Below, one piece after another: positions 17,078-26,997 of a stretch of DNA of 64,000 nucleotides (position 1 is the stretch's first letter; each line of letters opens with the position of its first letter). Under the pieces are notes generated by a model. The model was not told the DNA's origin. It did not search any database and saw nothing but the letters and a program-made list of their open reading frames with translations. The stretch lies in assembly GCA_018139225.1 (NCBI GenBank), contig JAGSNX010000001.1:1116001-1180000 (forward strand). Direction: 5' to 3'. The position numbers and the translations under genes are program-made. The stretch comes from Microvirga sp. SRT01. Its GTDB lineage: Bacteria > Pseudomonadota > Alphaproteobacteria > Sphingomonadales > Sphingomonadaceae.

Positions 17078-17227
17078 GGCGCGCCGAACCGTCCGTCGCA
17101 GGACAGGTTCCGCAGCCGCACCTAATACGCCCCGCGCGATTTCACTTATGTAACTATTTCAGCATGTTGGGCGGAACTACCCTGCCCGCGCCCGGTTGCC
17201 CTCGCAGCATCTGCCGAAGGAACCTGC

Positions 17228-18226
17228 ATGCCCGTGACACTCAAACCACTCGCCGAACAGGTCGTCGTCATCACCGGCGCCAGTTCGGGCATCGGCCTCG
17301 CCGCCGCGCGGACGGCAGCGCGGGCCGGTGCGAAGGTCGTGCTGGTGGCGCGATCGGAGGACGTCCTGCGGGATGTCGTGGCGGAGCTGGAGGCGGAGGG
17401 TTGCTCGGTCGCGAGCAAGGCGGCGGATGTCGGCGACCGCGCCGGGCTGGAGGCGGCAGCGGCGCATGCGGTCGAGCGGTTCGGACGGATCGACACGTGG
17501 ATCAACGATGCCGGCGTCGCGATCTACGCGAAGCTGCTGGAGACGCCCGACGACGAGCATGAACGACTGTTCCGGACCAACTATTTCGGAACGGTGCACG
17601 GGTGTCAGGCTGCGGTCCCTCATCTGCGCAAGCAGGGCGGCGCGCTCATCACCGTCGCATCGATCGTGTCGGACATGGCAAGCCCGGTGATGGGCGCGTA
17701 TGCGGCGTCTAAGCACGCGGTGAAGGCCTATGTCGAAGGACTGCGGATGGAATTGGCGGCTGCGGGCGAGCCGATCGTGGTCACGCTGGTGAAGCCATCG
17801 GGCATCGATACGCCGATCGGCCAGCACGCCGCGAACCATGAGGGTGGCGAGGCACAGATTCCGCCGCCGGTCTACGATCCGCAACTGGTCGCGGACGCGA
17901 TCCTCGATTGCGCTGTGCACGCCCGGCGCGAGGTGACGGTGGGCGGCGCGGGCCGGATGCAGGCGCTGTTCGCAGCGCATTTCCCGGCCTTGTACGGGAA
18001 GCTGGCCCCGATCGCTGCGCGCAGCTTCGTCGATCGCGACAAGGAACAGCCCGGACCCAGCAACCTGGAAAGGGGCGTGCGCGCCGGCGAGGTGCGGTCG
18101 GGCGAACATCCGGCGGCGCGCAGGACCAGCGTGTACACGGCGGCGGCGCTTCACCCGAAGACAACGGCGGCTATCGGGGTCGTGGCGGTGACGGCGGCGG
18201 TGCTCGCGGGACGGCGGCGCGGTTGA
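17228..18226 (+). CDS. SDR-family oxidoreductase with C-terminal membrane tail
   Basis: 332 residues. The N-terminal Rossmann domain has the classical SDR motifs: TGASSGIG (16-23), NDAGV (about 93-97), catalytic Ser in ASIVSDM and the YAASK motif. After the SDR core there is a roughly 90-residue extension ending in a short hydrophobic segment (AAIGVVAVTAAVLAG) followed by Arg residues, which suggests membrane anchoring. AAGGA lies 6 bases before the ATG. It runs opposite to the sdh genes. Substrate cannot be told from sequence. Confidence 0.88.
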   Translation: MPVTLKPLAEQVVVITGASSGIGLAAARTAARAGAKVVLVARSEDVLRDVVAELEAEGCSVASKAADVGDRAGLEAAAAHAVERFGRIDTWINDAGVAIYAKLLETPDDEHERLFRTNYFGTVHGCQAAVPHLRKQGGALITVASIVSDMASPVMGAYAASKHAVKAYVEGLRMELAAAGEPIVVTLVKPSGIDTPIGQHAANHEGGEAQIPPPVYDPQLVADAILDCAVHARREVTVGGAGRMQALFAAHFPALYGKLAPIAARSFVDRDKEQPGPSNLERGVRAGEVRSGEHPAARRTSVYTAAALHPKTTAAIGVVAVTAAVLAGRRRG

Positions 18227-18257
18227 CGATGCGCCCGAATTAATCGATCATTCGGTT

Positions 18258-18491
18258 ATGCAGCTTCCGGACTTCGACAGCATCGCTATTGATCCGGGCG
18301 TCTGCGGCGGGCGTCCCTTTATCGCAGGTACGCGCATGCGGGTAAGCGATATTCTGGAGATGCTGGCCGGAGGTGCGACAGAGACAGAGATCGTGGCGGA
18401 TTTTCCTTATATCTCTGAAGCGGACATCCGCGCATGCCTGTCATTCGCGGCCCACGCCGCCAATCATCCGATCGTTATGGCTGCTGAGTGA
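18258..18491 (+). CDS. DUF433 antitoxin-like protein (second copy)
   Basis: 77 residues with the DUF433 signature GGRPFIAGTRMRVSDILEML, then a GATETEIVADFPYIS helix pair. It is only distantly similar to the DUF433 protein at 5579-5821, so the two look separately acquired rather than recently duplicated. It overlaps the DUF5615 gene by 4 bases (GTGA). It is on the strand opposite to sdhA and the pair converges on the sdhA 3' end. The AT-rich stretch before the start (GAATTAATCGATCATTCGG) may hold its promoter or operator. Confidence 0.82.
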   Translation: MQLPDFDSIAIDPGVCGGRPFIAGTRMRVSDILEMLAGGATETEIVADFPYISEADIRACLSFAAHAANHPIVMAAE

Positions 18492-18811
18492 AGTTCCTCG
18501 TCGATGCACAGCTTCCACCGGCATTGTGCGGCTGGTTGATGTACAAGGGGCATGAGGCGATCCATGTCATCGATGTTGGTATGATCGGTGCCGCCGACCG
18601 GGAGATCGCAAACTACGCCGAACAGGGGAATCTGATCCTTGTAAGCAAGGATGAGGACTTCCTGCTGCTCCGGTTGCCGGATCGCTTTGTTCTCTTGTGG
18701 CTGCGTGTCGGCAACGCCACGAATCGTGCCTTGACCGTTTGGCTGCAAGCGCGTTGGCCAACGATCGTCGGAATGCTGACGACCGGTGAGCGACTGGTCG
18801 AGGTCAGGTGA
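18488..18811 (+). CDS. DUF5615 PIN-like toxin component (second copy)
   Basis: 107 residues starting at a GTG inside the DUF433 stop codon. It has the compact DUF5615 pattern: opening strand KFLVDAQLPPAL with the first Asp, IHVIDVGMIGAADREI, and the acid cluster in LILVSKDEDFLLL. These match the metal-binding acids of PIN-type ribonucleases. A basic, Trp-containing C-terminus (ALTVWLQARWPTI) completes the short form of the family. RNase activity is inferred from the family only. Confidence 0.82.
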   Translation: MKFLVDAQLPPALCGWLMYKGHEAIHVIDVGMIGAADREIANYAEQGNLILVSKDEDFLLLRLPDRFVLLWLRVGNATNRALTVWLQARWPTIVGMLTTGERLVEVR

Positions 18812-18936
18812 CGTCGGCGATGCCTACGGAGTAACACGATCGGAGCCGATGTTCGCCGCGACGGACGAGCATCGCCCGCACGGGTCATCCTGCCGGCGAC
18901 CGCACGGGCGGCGGCCGCAGCCACCGCCTGGGATCC

Positions 18937-20739
18937 TCAATACACCCGCTTCTTCGGCTTGATGTAGTCGATGTCGTCGGTCATCGTGTAGTCGTGGACC
19001 GGCCGGTAGTCGATCGCGACGTTGCCGCCGGTCCCGCCCCAACCGTCGAACGTCGTCAGCGTGTGCTTCATCCAGCCGGCGTCGTCACGGTCCGGGAAAT
19101 CTTCGTGCATGTGGGCACCGCGGGATTCCTTGCGGTTTTCGGCCGCCTTGATCGTTACCGACGCCTGCGCCATCAAATTGTCGAGTTCCAGCGTCTCGAC
19201 GAGATCGGTGTTCCAGATCAGCGAGCGATCCTTGACCGACACGTCCTGCATGCCGGCGTAGATCTTCTCCATCTGCGACACGCCCTCGGTCAGCAACGCG
19301 GTATCGCGGAACACCGCGCAATGCTTCTGCATCGTGCGCTGCATCTCGATCCGCAGCTTCGCGGTTGGCGAGCCGCCGGCCGCATGGCGGAACTTGTCGA
19401 GCCGGCCGAGTGCCATCTCCTCCGACGCCTTGGGCAGCGGGTTGTGCGGCGTGCCGGGTTTCAGCTGATCCTTGATCCGCAGGCCGGTCGCGCGACCGAA
19501 CACCACGAGGTCGATCAGCGAGTTGGAACCGAGGCGATTGGCGCCGTGGACGGACACGCACGCCGCCTCACCGACCGCGAACAGGCCGGGGACGATGCTG
19601 TCGGGATCACCGTCCTTCAGGCGGACGACCTCACCGTGATAGTTGGTCGGAATGCCGCCCATATTGTAGTGGACGGTGGGCGTCACCGGCAGCGCCTGAC
19701 GCGTCAGATCGACGCCGGCGAAGATCTTGCCTGTCTCGGTGATGCCCGGCAGCCGCTCCGCCAGCACCTTCGGATCGATGTGATCGAGGTGGAGGAAGAT
19801 GTGGTCCTTGTGCTCGCCGACGCCGCGACCCTCGCGCATCTCCATCGCCATCGACCGCGAGACGACATCGCGCGATGCGAGGTCCTTCGCCGACGGAGCG
19901 TAACGCTCCATGAAGCGCTCGCCCTCGGAATTGGTCAGGTAGCCACCCTCGCCGCGCGCGCCTTCGGTGATGAGCACGCCCGCGCCGTAGATGCCGGTGG
20001 GGTGGAACTGCACGAATTCCATGTCCTGCAACGGCAGGCCGGCGCGAAGAACCATCGCGTTGCCGTCGCCGGTGCAGGTGTGCGCCGACGTCGCCGAGAA
20101 ATAGCAGCGACCATAGCCGCCGGTCGCCAGCACCACCTGATGCGCGCGGAAGCGGTGGATCGAGCCGTCTTCCATGCACAAGGCGATCACGCCGCGGCAG
20201 ACGCCGTTTTCCATGATCAGGTCGAGCGCGAAATACTCGACGTAGAAGTCCGCGTCGTACTTCAGCGACTGCTGGTACAGCGCGTGCAGCATGGCGTGGC
20301 CGGTGCGGTCGGCGGCGGCACAGGTGCGCTGCACCGGTGGGCCTTCACCCATATTCTGCATGTGGCCGCCGAACGGACGCTGATAGATCGTCCCGTCCTC
20401 GTTGCGGCTGAACGGCACGCCGGCATGTTCCAGCTCGTAGACCGCTTGCGGCGCTTCGCGGCAGAGATATTCGATCGCGTCCTGGTCGCCGAGCCAGTCG
20501 GAGCCCTTGACGGTGTCGTACATGTGCCACGACCAGTGGTCGGGCGAGTTGTTGCCGAGCGAGGCGGCGATGCCCCCCTGCGCCGCGACGGTGTGCGAGC
20601 GCGTCGGGAATACCTTGGTGATGCAGGCGGTCTTCAGGCCCGCCTCGGCGATGCCCATCGTCGCGCGCAGGCCGGAGCCGCCCGCGCCGACGACGACCGC
20701 GTCGTAGGTGTGGTCGATGATCTTGTAAGAGGCGGCCAT
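18937..20739 (-). CDS. sdhA: Succinate dehydrogenase flavoprotein subunit
   Basis: Oxidises succinate to fumarate. The 600-residue protein starts at [10 protein letters not shown]. The FAD-binding GAGGSGLR motif (18-25) is followed by H49 in [11 protein letters not shown], the His that holds FAD covalently. The substrate-site regions HPTGIYGAG and the C-terminal HEDFPDRDD segment are present. The start overlaps the sdhD stop by one base (TAATG), so C, D and A are translationally coupled. The 125 bases after it contain no gene before the convergent toxin gene. Confidence 0.97.
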   Translation of the reverse strand: MAASYKIIDHTYDAVVVGAGGSGLRATMGIAEAGLKTACITKVFPTRSHTVAAQGGIAASLGNNSPDHWSWHMYDTVKGSDWLGDQDAIEYLCREAPQAVYELEHAGVPFSRNEDGTIYQRPFGGHMQNMGEGPPVQRTCAAADRTGHAMLHALYQQSLKYDADFYVEYFALDLIMENGVCRGVIALCMEDGSIHRFRAHQVVLATGGYGRCYFSATSAHTCTGDGNAMVLRAGLPLQDMEFVQFHPTGIYGAGVLITEGARGEGGYLTNSEGERFMERYAPSAKDLASRDVVSRSMAMEMREGRGVGEHKDHIFLHLDHIDPKVLAERLPGITETGKIFAGVDLTRQALPVTPTVHYNMGGIPTNYHGEVVRLKDGDPDSIVPGLFAVGEAACVSVHGANRLGSNSLIDLVVFGRATGLRIKDQLKPGTPHNPLPKASEEMALGRLDKFRHAAGGSPTAKLRIEMQRTMQKHCAVFRDTALLTEGVSQMEKIYAGMQDVSVKDRSLIWNTDLVETLELDNLMAQASVTIKAAENRKESRGAHMHEDFPDRDDAGWMKHTLTTFDGWGGTGGNVAIDYRPVHDYTMTDDIDYIKPKKRVY

Positions 20740-21116
20740 TATGCAGCGGCTCCGAAGGTGATCTTCAGGATCGAGACGATGGCGATCGCGCCCAGCCCCA
20801 CCACGAAGAAATTGAGCAGGATCATGAACACGACGCGGCTTTCGTCGTGCTGGTAATCCTCGATGACGGTCTGGAGGCCCATGCGGAAATGCCAGAACAC
20901 CGACAGGACGAGCAGGATCATGGGGATGGCGACCCATGCGCTCTCCATCCACAGCCGCATCGTCGTATAATCATAGGCCGGCTGGCGCAGGATCGAGATC
21001 AGCAGCCATGTCATCAAAAGGAAGTTGGAGCCCGCGGTCAGGCGGTGCTGCCACCAATGGTGCGCGCCTTCCTTGGCGGAACCGAGGCCGCGCACGCGGC
21101 CGAGCGAGGAGCGCAT
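20739..21116 (-). CDS. sdhD: Succinate dehydrogenase membrane anchor subunit D
   Basis: 125 residues with three hydrophobic segments (about 31-46, 57-77 and 97-117). The heme/quinone-site region [13 protein letters not shown] near the N-terminus and [16 protein letters not shown] between helices 2 and 3 are typical of alphaproteobacterial SdhD. Start and stop are shared by one base with the neighbours (TGATG with sdhC, TAATG with sdhA). With SdhC it anchors the complex and forms the ubiquinone site. Confidence 0.93.
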   Translation of the reverse strand: MRSSLGRVRGLGSAKEGAHHWWQHRLTAGSNFLLMTWLLISILRQPAYDYTTMRLWMESAWVAIPMILLVLSVFWHFRMGLQTVIEDYQHDESRVVFMILLNFFVVGLGAIAIVSILKITFGAAA

Positions 21117-21526
21117 CACTTGATCCCCAGATAAAGCCAGAACAACACGGTCAGCGTCACCGACGCGACCATCGTCAGCATGGCGTACATCTTGTTGGTC
21201 TTGAGTTCGTAACCGGCGCCGGTGTCGAGGACGAGGTGGCGGATGCCCGTCATCATATGCTGGAACAGCGACAGCGTCAGGCCGATCGCGACGATATAAC
21301 CCAGGATGTTGAGGCCGCCCGCCTCCACCGTGAACGTGTCGCGGAAGGTCGCGTAGCTCTCCGCACCGCCGGCCAGCGCCGCCAGCCACCAGACCAGCAG
21401 GCACGCACCGACCGTCGCCATGCCGCTGCCGGTGACGCGGTGGAGGATCGAGACCAGCATGTGCGGGCCCCATTTCCAGATGCCCAGATGCGGGGATAAC
21501 GGGCGGGCGGGATTACGGGATGCCAA
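21116..21526 (-). CDS. sdhC: Succinate dehydrogenase cytochrome b556 subunit
   Basis: About 136 residues. The characteristic N-terminal motif [29 protein letters not shown] contains the quinone-site Ser and Arg, and the later [15 protein letters not shown] carries the heme-ligand His. Three membrane helices follow the usual pattern. No ATG or GTG is suitably placed, so I infer a TTG start at 21526, 9 bases after GAGGA and giving the expected N-terminus. The promoter must lie in the 170 bases shared with the divergent chemoreceptor gene. Confidence 0.9.
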   Translation of the reverse strand: MASRNPARPLSPHLGIWKWGPHMLVSILHRVTGSGMATVGACLLVWWLAALAGGAESYATFRDTFTVEAGGLNILGYIVAIGLTLSLFQHMMTGIRHLVLDTGAGYELKTNKMYAMLTMVASVTLTVLFWLYLGIK

Positions 21527-21696
21527 GGCGGATGGTCCTCGTCGCGGGTGAACGGCTGTTTCGTCCCGCCTATGATGCGATGCGCGCGGATGCAAGGACA
21601 TGCCGACCGCCGCCCGGACGGGGCGTCGTGGTTCCTTACTCCAGGTTAACCTCTTTGCGATACGCCCCGTGCATCGCATTTCGGGGACACCGCCAC

Positions 21697-23052
21697 GTGA
21701 ATACAGACCTTCCAGTACCAGGGTCCGTCGCCGCCGTCATGGACATCGGCGCACGGCTGCGGGTGTTCGACTTCGACGAGTCGATGATCGCGTCCGCCCG
21801 TGCCTGCTGGACGATCCTGGAGCCGGACGCGCGCCCCATCGCCCTCGCCTATTGGCGCCAATGGCAGCGGTGTTTCGGCGAGACGATCGACTGGGCCCCG
21901 CATGAGGTCGAGAAGATGGTCGAACTGGGCTGCGTCTTCCTGCGCGACCGGTTCCTGTCGACTGCGCAGCGCGGCTGGATCGAGTCGGTCGAGCGGTCCG
22001 TCGCCGCCGCGTTCGCCGCCAAGGTGTCGCCGATGGCGCTGCTGTCGATGATCGCCGCCAGCGATCGCGCCGCGCTCGACGTGCTGTTGTCGAAGGTGGA
22101 GCCGATCGACCCGCAATTGCCGCTGATGATCGGCGTGCTCAGCCGGCTGTCGATGCTGGAGAGCGACGTCACGCTCGCCATCTACGAAGAATATAACGAG
22201 CATGTCCGCCGCGTCGCCCGCGACCGGCTGGCAGCCGATTTCCGCGAGGGGATCGCGTTGACGGTGGAAAGCGCCACCGACGAGGGTCGGGCGCTGCGCG
22301 AGCGCACGGTGCGCAGCTCCAACGCCACGCGCGGCATGCTGGGCAAGGCGTCCGAAGTCGCCGCCGCCGCCGAACAGTCCGCCGTCGCGATGCGGGAAGC
22401 CGCACAGACCGCCGCCGGCCTGATCCGCGCGATCGAGGATGCCCGCAACGAAGTCGAGGCCGCTGCCGAGATCGCCACACGCGCCAGCGCGCAGGCGAGC
22501 CAGGCGGTCGGCATGTCCGAAACGCTGTCCGACCACGCCAAGTCCATCGAATCGATCCTCGGCCTGATCCGCGACATCGCCGGCCAGACCAACCTGCTGG
22601 CGCTGAATGCCACGATCGAGGCCGCCCGCGCCGGCGATGCCGGCCGCGGCTTCGCCGTCGTCGCGCAGGAGGTGAAATCGCTCGCCTCGCAGACCGCCCG
22701 CGCTACCGACGATATCGCCGCGAAGATCGCCGCGATCCAGTCGGCGACGCGGTCTACGGTCGAGACCAACGCGTCGATCAAGTCCACCGTCGCGGAGGTG
22801 CAGGAAAGCGCCGATCGCATCCGGTACGCGATGGAGGCGCAGGCGCAGACCGTCACCGCGATCACCGCCGCGGTCGACGAAACCGCGCTGGCCGCAGACT
22901 CGATGTCCGGCACGATCACCGCGATCCGCGAGGATACCGAAGCGGTCGCGACCGAGATCGACTGGGTCGGCCGCGGTTTCGACATTCTCGACAGCCGCCT
23001 CGGCAGCCTGAAGACCAGCGCCGGCGACTTCGTCGCCAAAGTCGCCGCCTGA
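21697..23052 (+). CDS. Soluble globin-type methyl-accepting chemotaxis protein (copy 1)
   Basis: About 451 residues from the GTG at 21697 (GGGGA 9 bases upstream); an ATG at 21739 is an alternative. There are no membrane segments. The N-terminal region of about 175 residues looks like a protoglobin sensor ([21 protein letters not shown]), followed by a long coiled coil and the MCP signalling tip [20 protein letters not shown]. In a gapless alignment with the neighbouring receptor (anchored on Trp94/Trp95), the position of that protein's His102 is Ser101 here, so heme binding may be lost. No che genes are nearby. It may sense gas or redox, or modulate its paralogue. Confidence 0.88.
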   Translation: MNTDLPVPGSVAAVMDIGARLRVFDFDESMIASARACWTILEPDARPIALAYWRQWQRCFGETIDWAPHEVEKMVELGCVFLRDRFLSTAQRGWIESVERSVAAAFAAKVSPMALLSMIAASDRAALDVLLSKVEPIDPQLPLMIGVLSRLSMLESDVTLAIYEEYNEHVRRVARDRLAADFREGIALTVESATDEGRALRERTVRSSNATRGMLGKASEVAAAAEQSAVAMREAAQTAAGLIRAIEDARNEVEAAAEIATRASAQASQAVGMSETLSDHAKSIESILGLIRDIAGQTNLLALNATIEAARAGDAGRGFAVVAQEVKSLASQTARATDDIAAKIAAIQSATRSTVETNASIKSTVAEVQESADRIRYAMEAQAQTVTAITAAVDETALAADSMSGTITAIREDTEAVATEIDWVGRGFDILDSRLGSLKTSAGDFVAKVAA

Positions 23053-23067
23053 GCCGGCAACGCCGTC

Positions 23068-24420
23068 ATGCCAGCCGCTGCCCTGCTCCGCGAACAACGC
23101 TCGATCGGCGAGCGCGTCCGTGACTATGACTGGGATGGCGTGATCGCCCCGGCGGGGCGGACGATCGCCGAACTGCTGGCTGTCGAGGCGAAGAAGGGCG
23201 ACATCAGCATCGCATTCTGGAATTGCTACACGTCCGATCCGGCGACAGCGCACATCCGCGCGCACTTCACGGCCGATCGAATGGCCGAACTGTACCGCCG
23301 CAGCGCCGAATACGGCCAAGCCATCTACGGTGCGCCATTCGCCGATGCGTGGGAGCAGATGGCGATCCGGCACGCGCAGGAAACCGTTGCCGCCGGCGTG
23401 CCGCTGCGGGTCCTGCTGAAGGCGCTGGCGCTATCGCATTCCGCGACGTTGAAACTGATCGAACAACAGATCACGGATGTCGCGCAGGTCTGCGTCCTGG
23501 CCGATGTCATCCAGCGCATGGCGCTGGTCGAGGCTGATGTCATGGCGTCGCACGTCCGCGGCATGGACGCCCGGCAGGAACGCGACCGACGCATCGCGCG
23601 CGACACCGCGTTTCAGGAACGGATCGCAGGCACCATCCATGACACCGCCACGCTCGGCGCACGGCTGCGCGTGCAGGCCGCGGATGCCGCGACCTCCACC
23701 CGCCGCGTGCTCGACCGCACCGGCGAGGTGGCGAGCGCCGCCGAACAGTCGGCCGTCGCGATGCGGGAGGCGGCGCAGACTGCCGCCGGGCTGATCCGCG
23801 CGATCGAGGCGGCCCGCAACGAGGTCGAGGAAGCCGCCGACATCGCCACCCGCGCCACCGAACAGGCCGGTCGCGCCGTCGGCATGTCGGAAACGCTGTC
23901 CGATCACGCCAAATCCATCGAGTCGATCCTCGGCCTGATCCGCGACATCGCCGGCCAGACCAACCTGCTCGCCCTGAACGCCACGATCGAGGCAGCGCGG
24001 GCGGGCGACGCCGGCCGCGGCTTCGCGGTGGTCGCGCAGGAGGTGAAATCGCTCGCCTCGCAGACCGCCCGCGCCACCGATGACATCGCCGCCAAAATCG
24101 CCGCGATCCAGTCGGCGACCCGCTCCGCCGTCGACACCAACGCCTCGATCCGCGCCACGGTGGTGGAGGTGCAGGCGAGCGCCGACCGTATCCGTCAGGC
24201 GATGGAGGCGCAGGCCGGCACCGTCACCGCGATCACCGCGTCGATCGACGAGACCGCACTGGCCGCCGATTCGATGTCCGGCAGCATCGCCGGTATCCGC
24301 CAGGATACGCAGGCGGTCGGCAGCGAGATCGACGCGCTCGGCCGCGGCTTCGGCACCGTCGACGACGAGCTCGCGCGGTTGCAGGCGGCCGCGGACGATT
24401 TCTCCGCCAAGGTGGCCTAA
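23068..24420 (+). CDS. Soluble globin-type methyl-accepting chemotaxis protein (copy 2)
   Basis: 450 residues with the same layout: an N-terminal globin-like domain (about 1-185), a HAMP-less coiled coil, and the conserved MCP hairpin. The [18 protein letters not shown] segment contains H102, the best candidate for a proximal heme ligand as in globin-coupled sensors. It starts 15 bases after its paralogue stops and is probably co-transcribed. The two share 84 identical consecutive residues around the signalling tip but little in the sensor part, so they probably join the same receptor array and differ in input. There is no clear ribosome-binding site. Confidence 0.88.
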   Translation: MPAAALLREQRSIGERVRDYDWDGVIAPAGRTIAELLAVEAKKGDISIAFWNCYTSDPATAHIRAHFTADRMAELYRRSAEYGQAIYGAPFADAWEQMAIRHAQETVAAGVPLRVLLKALALSHSATLKLIEQQITDVAQVCVLADVIQRMALVEADVMASHVRGMDARQERDRRIARDTAFQERIAGTIHDTATLGARLRVQAADAATSTRRVLDRTGEVASAAEQSAVAMREAAQTAAGLIRAIEAARNEVEEAADIATRATEQAGRAVGMSETLSDHAKSIESILGLIRDIAGQTNLLALNATIEAARAGDAGRGFAVVAQEVKSLASQTARATDDIAAKIAAIQSATRSAVDTNASIRATVVEVQASADRIRQAMEAQAGTVTAITASIDETALAADSMSGSIAGIRQDTQAVGSEIDALGRGFGTVDDELARLQAAADDFSAKVA

Positions 24421-24447
24421 CCGTCCCGCGCGCGATAAGCCGCGCGC

Positions 24448-25137
24448 ATGACGATACTCCTCACCGGATCGAGCCGCGGCATCGGCGCGGCGATCTTCGA
24501 CACCCTGACCGCCGCCGGCCAGTCGGTGATCGGCCACGGCACCGCCAGCGGCATCCCGGCCGACTTCGACGAACCCGGCGCGGCGCCCGCGTTATGGCAC
24601 GAGGCGCTGACCCGCGCGGGTGGCGAGATCGACGTGCTCGTCAACAATGCCGGCGTGTTCGAGGCGACGCCGCTGGAGGACGAGGACTGGCTGGCCGGCT
24701 GGGAACGGACGATGCGGATCAACCTGACCGCCGCCGCGGAATTGTGCCGGCTGGCGGTGCTGCACTGGCAAGAGCGTGGCGTGTCGGGTCGGATCGTCAA
24801 CGTCGCCAGCCGCGCGGCGTACCGGGGCGACTCGCCCGCGCACTGGCATTATGCCGCGTCGAAAGCCGGCATGGTCGCGATGACCAAGACGATCGCGCGC
24901 GGCTATGCGGCGCAGGACATATTGGCGTTCGCGGTCTGCCCCGGCTTCACGATGACGGGCATGGCGGACGATTACCTCGCCAGCCGCGGCGGCGATAAAT
25001 TGCTTGCCGACATCCCGCTAGGCCGCGTCGCCGCCCCGGACGAAGTCGCGGCGGCGGTCAAGTTCCTCGCGCTCGATGCGCCGCCGTCGATGACCGGCGC
25101 GGTGCTCGACGTGAACGGGGCTAGTTATGTCAGGTAG
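24448..25137 (+). CDS. SDR-family oxidoreductase
   Basis: 229 residues, a classical short-chain dehydrogenase: TGSSRGIG cofactor loop (6-13), NNAGVFE, catalytic Ser in NVASRAAYRG and the HYAASKAG motif. It has the shape of FabG-like enzymes with a shortened N-terminal half, and ends in NGASYVR. Its last 11 bases overlap prmA, so the two are co-transcribed. The substrate is not evident. Confidence 0.88.
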   Translation: MTILLTGSSRGIGAAIFDTLTAAGQSVIGHGTASGIPADFDEPGAAPALWHEALTRAGGEIDVLVNNAGVFEATPLEDEDWLAGWERTMRINLTAAAELCRLAVLHWQERGVSGRIVNVASRAAYRGDSPAHWHYAASKAGMVAMTKTIARGYAAQDILAFAVCPGFTMTGMADDYLASRGGDKLLADIPLGRVAAPDEVAAAVKFLALDAPPSMTGAVLDVNGASYVR

Positions 25138-26080
25138 CTGGAAGATCACCCTTCCCTGCACGCGCGCGGAGGCAGAGGCGATCGACGCGATCGGCGAGCT
25201 GCCGTTCGACGCGGTGTTGATGACGACCGAGGTCGTGCTGGACGATGCGGAGGCGTGGCGGCTGGACGCTTATGTCGAGCACCGGCCCGACGCAGCACTG
25301 CTGGCGGCACTGGCCGATCTGGCGCCGAGCGCGGCGGGCACAGAACCGGATATCGAGCAACTCGGCGACGAGGATTGGCTGACGATGAGTCAGGCGGGGC
25401 TGGAACCGCTGCACGTCGGACGGTTCTTCGTCCACACCGGCGATGCCGAGCCGCCGGCCGGCTCCCGCGCCTTCCACATCGCGGCGGGCCGCGCGTTCGG
25501 TACCGGCCATCACGAAACGACGAGCGGCTGTCTGGCGATGCTGGATACGCTGGCGAGCGACGGGCGGTCGTTCGCGAACGTGGCGGATATTGGGACTGGC
25601 ACCGGCCTGCTCGCCTTTGCGGCGGTCGCACTCTGGCCGGAGGCGGCGGTGACGGCGACCGACATCGACCCCATCGCGATCGATGTCACGCGCGACAATG
25701 CCGCCGCGAACGCCATCGCGGTCGGCGACGGCGCGGGGGCCGTAGCGCTGATCGTAGCGGACGGCACGCTGGACGACGGAATCGTGGCGCGCGCACCCTA
25801 TGATCTGGTGATCGCCAACATTCTTGCCGGTCCTCTGGTGTCGATGGCCCCCGAACTGGCAGCGATTGCCGCACCGAACGCGACGATCCTGCTGGCCGGG
25901 CTGCTGGAAACGCAGCGCGAGACGGTGGTCGCAGCCTACCACGAATGCGGCTGCACGCTGGAGACGGTCGACCGCCGCGGCGACTGGAGCGTACTGCGCC
26001 TCACGGCCGGGGCGGAGCGGTTCGTGCCGTCCGCGCCGTTTGATCCCAAGGGCCGGGACGGCTGGGCGCTGGACCTCTGA
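25127..26080 (+). CDS. prmA: Ribosomal protein L11 methyltransferase
   Basis: Methylates ribosomal protein L11 using S-adenosylmethionine. At 317 residues it has a small N-terminal substrate-recognition domain, the link region AFGTGHHETT, the SAM-binding DIGTGTGLLAFAA motif and the catalytic-region motif VIANILAGPL. GGGG lies 6 bases before the ATG. It overlaps the upstream SDR gene by 11 bases and converges on phhA with a 23-base gap. Confidence 0.92.
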   Translation: MSGSWKITLPCTRAEAEAIDAIGELPFDAVLMTTEVVLDDAEAWRLDAYVEHRPDAALLAALADLAPSAAGTEPDIEQLGDEDWLTMSQAGLEPLHVGRFFVHTGDAEPPAGSRAFHIAAGRAFGTGHHETTSGCLAMLDTLASDGRSFANVADIGTGTGLLAFAAVALWPEAAVTATDIDPIAIDVTRDNAAANAIAVGDGAGAVALIVADGTLDDGIVARAPYDLVIANILAGPLVSMAPELAAIAAPNATILLAGLLETQRETVVAAYHECGCTLETVDRRGDWSVLRLTAGAERFVPSAPFDPKGRDGWALDL

Positions 26081-26103
26081 TGTTCGCGCGTGGGCGCGGA
26101 CCC

Positions 26104-26970
26104 CTACGCCTTCCCCCGCGCATAAGCCTGCGTCCCGCGCGTCACCACCTCGTCCCCCTCGACGATTTCCGCGACGGGGATGTCCGGTAACTCCTTCAAC
26201 GCCGCGTACAGCGGCGCGAAGTCCGTCTCCACGGTCAACCTCAACAGCTCGTCGAAGCTGGGGATCACGAAGTAGTTCTGCTGGAAATCGTCGATCCGGT
26301 ATTCCGTCCGCATCACCCGCGCCAGATCGAGCACGATCCGGTTCGGCGACGGATCGTCCAGCGCGAAGCGGCTTTCCGAAAAGCTCGACACGATGCCAGA
26401 GCCATAGATGCGCAAGCCCCCCGGCTCTGCGATCAGCCCGAACTCGACCGTGTACCAGTACAGCCGGCCGAGATACTTGAGCGCATCCATCCCCAGCGCC
26501 CGCTGACCGCCCCGGCCATAGGCGGCGAGGTAATCCGCGAACACCGGATCGGCGAGCATCGGCACATGCCCGAACACGTCGTGGAAGATGTCCGGTTCCT
26601 GCAGGTAATCGAGCTGGTCGGGCCGCCGGATGAAATTGCCCGCGACGAAGCGGCGGTTCGCCATATGGTCGAAGAAAACGTCGTCCGGCACCAGCCCCGG
26701 CACCGCCACCACCTGCCACCCGGTCAGCGCCATCAGCCGATCGTTGAGCGCGCGGAAGTCGGGAATGCCCGGCTTGTCGAGCTTCAGCACGTCCAGCCCT
26801 TTCAGCCACTCGTTCGACGCGCGGCCGGGCAGCAACGTCGCCTGACGCGCGAACAGCGTGTCCCACGTCGCATGCTCTTCGGGCGTGTAGCGGTCCCAAT
26901 GCTGGTCGATCGTCCAGTCCGCCCCAGCCCCCTCGGGCGGACGGTCCATCACATGCGTTTCCTGTTCCAT
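26104..26970 (-). CDS. phhA: Phenylalanine 4-monooxygenase
   Basis: Converts phenylalanine to tyrosine with tetrahydrobiopterin and non-heme iron. The 288-residue bacterial form has only the catalytic domain. The iron ligands are H130 and H135 in HDVFGH and E176 in YWYTVEFGL. The pterin-binding region (about residue 110 onward, NFIRRPDQLDYLQEPD) is intact. It is separated by only 27 bases from the divergent DUF2459 gene, so their promoters must overlap. An alternative start eight residues in is possible. Confidence 0.95.
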   Translation of the reverse strand: MEQETHVMDRPPEGAGADWTIDQHWDRYTPEEHATWDTLFARQATLLPGRASNEWLKGLDVLKLDKPGIPDFRALNDRLMALTGWQVVAVPGLVPDDVFFDHMANRRFVAGNFIRRPDQLDYLQEPDIFHDVFGHVPMLADPVFADYLAAYGRGGQRALGMDALKYLGRLYWYTVEFGLIAEPGGLRIYGSGIVSSFSESRFALDDPSPNRIVLDLARVMRTEYRIDDFQQNYFVIPSFDELLRLTVETDFAPLYAALKELPDIPVAEIVEGDEVVTRGTQAYARGKA

Positions 26971-26997
26971 GCGCTTGCCCTAGCATGCCCCCTCGTC

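Noticed and set aside
21646..23373. Open frame antisense to the first chemoreceptor
   Set aside because: Low-complexity Gly/Asp/Arg-rich translation typical of antisense reading; no start signal.
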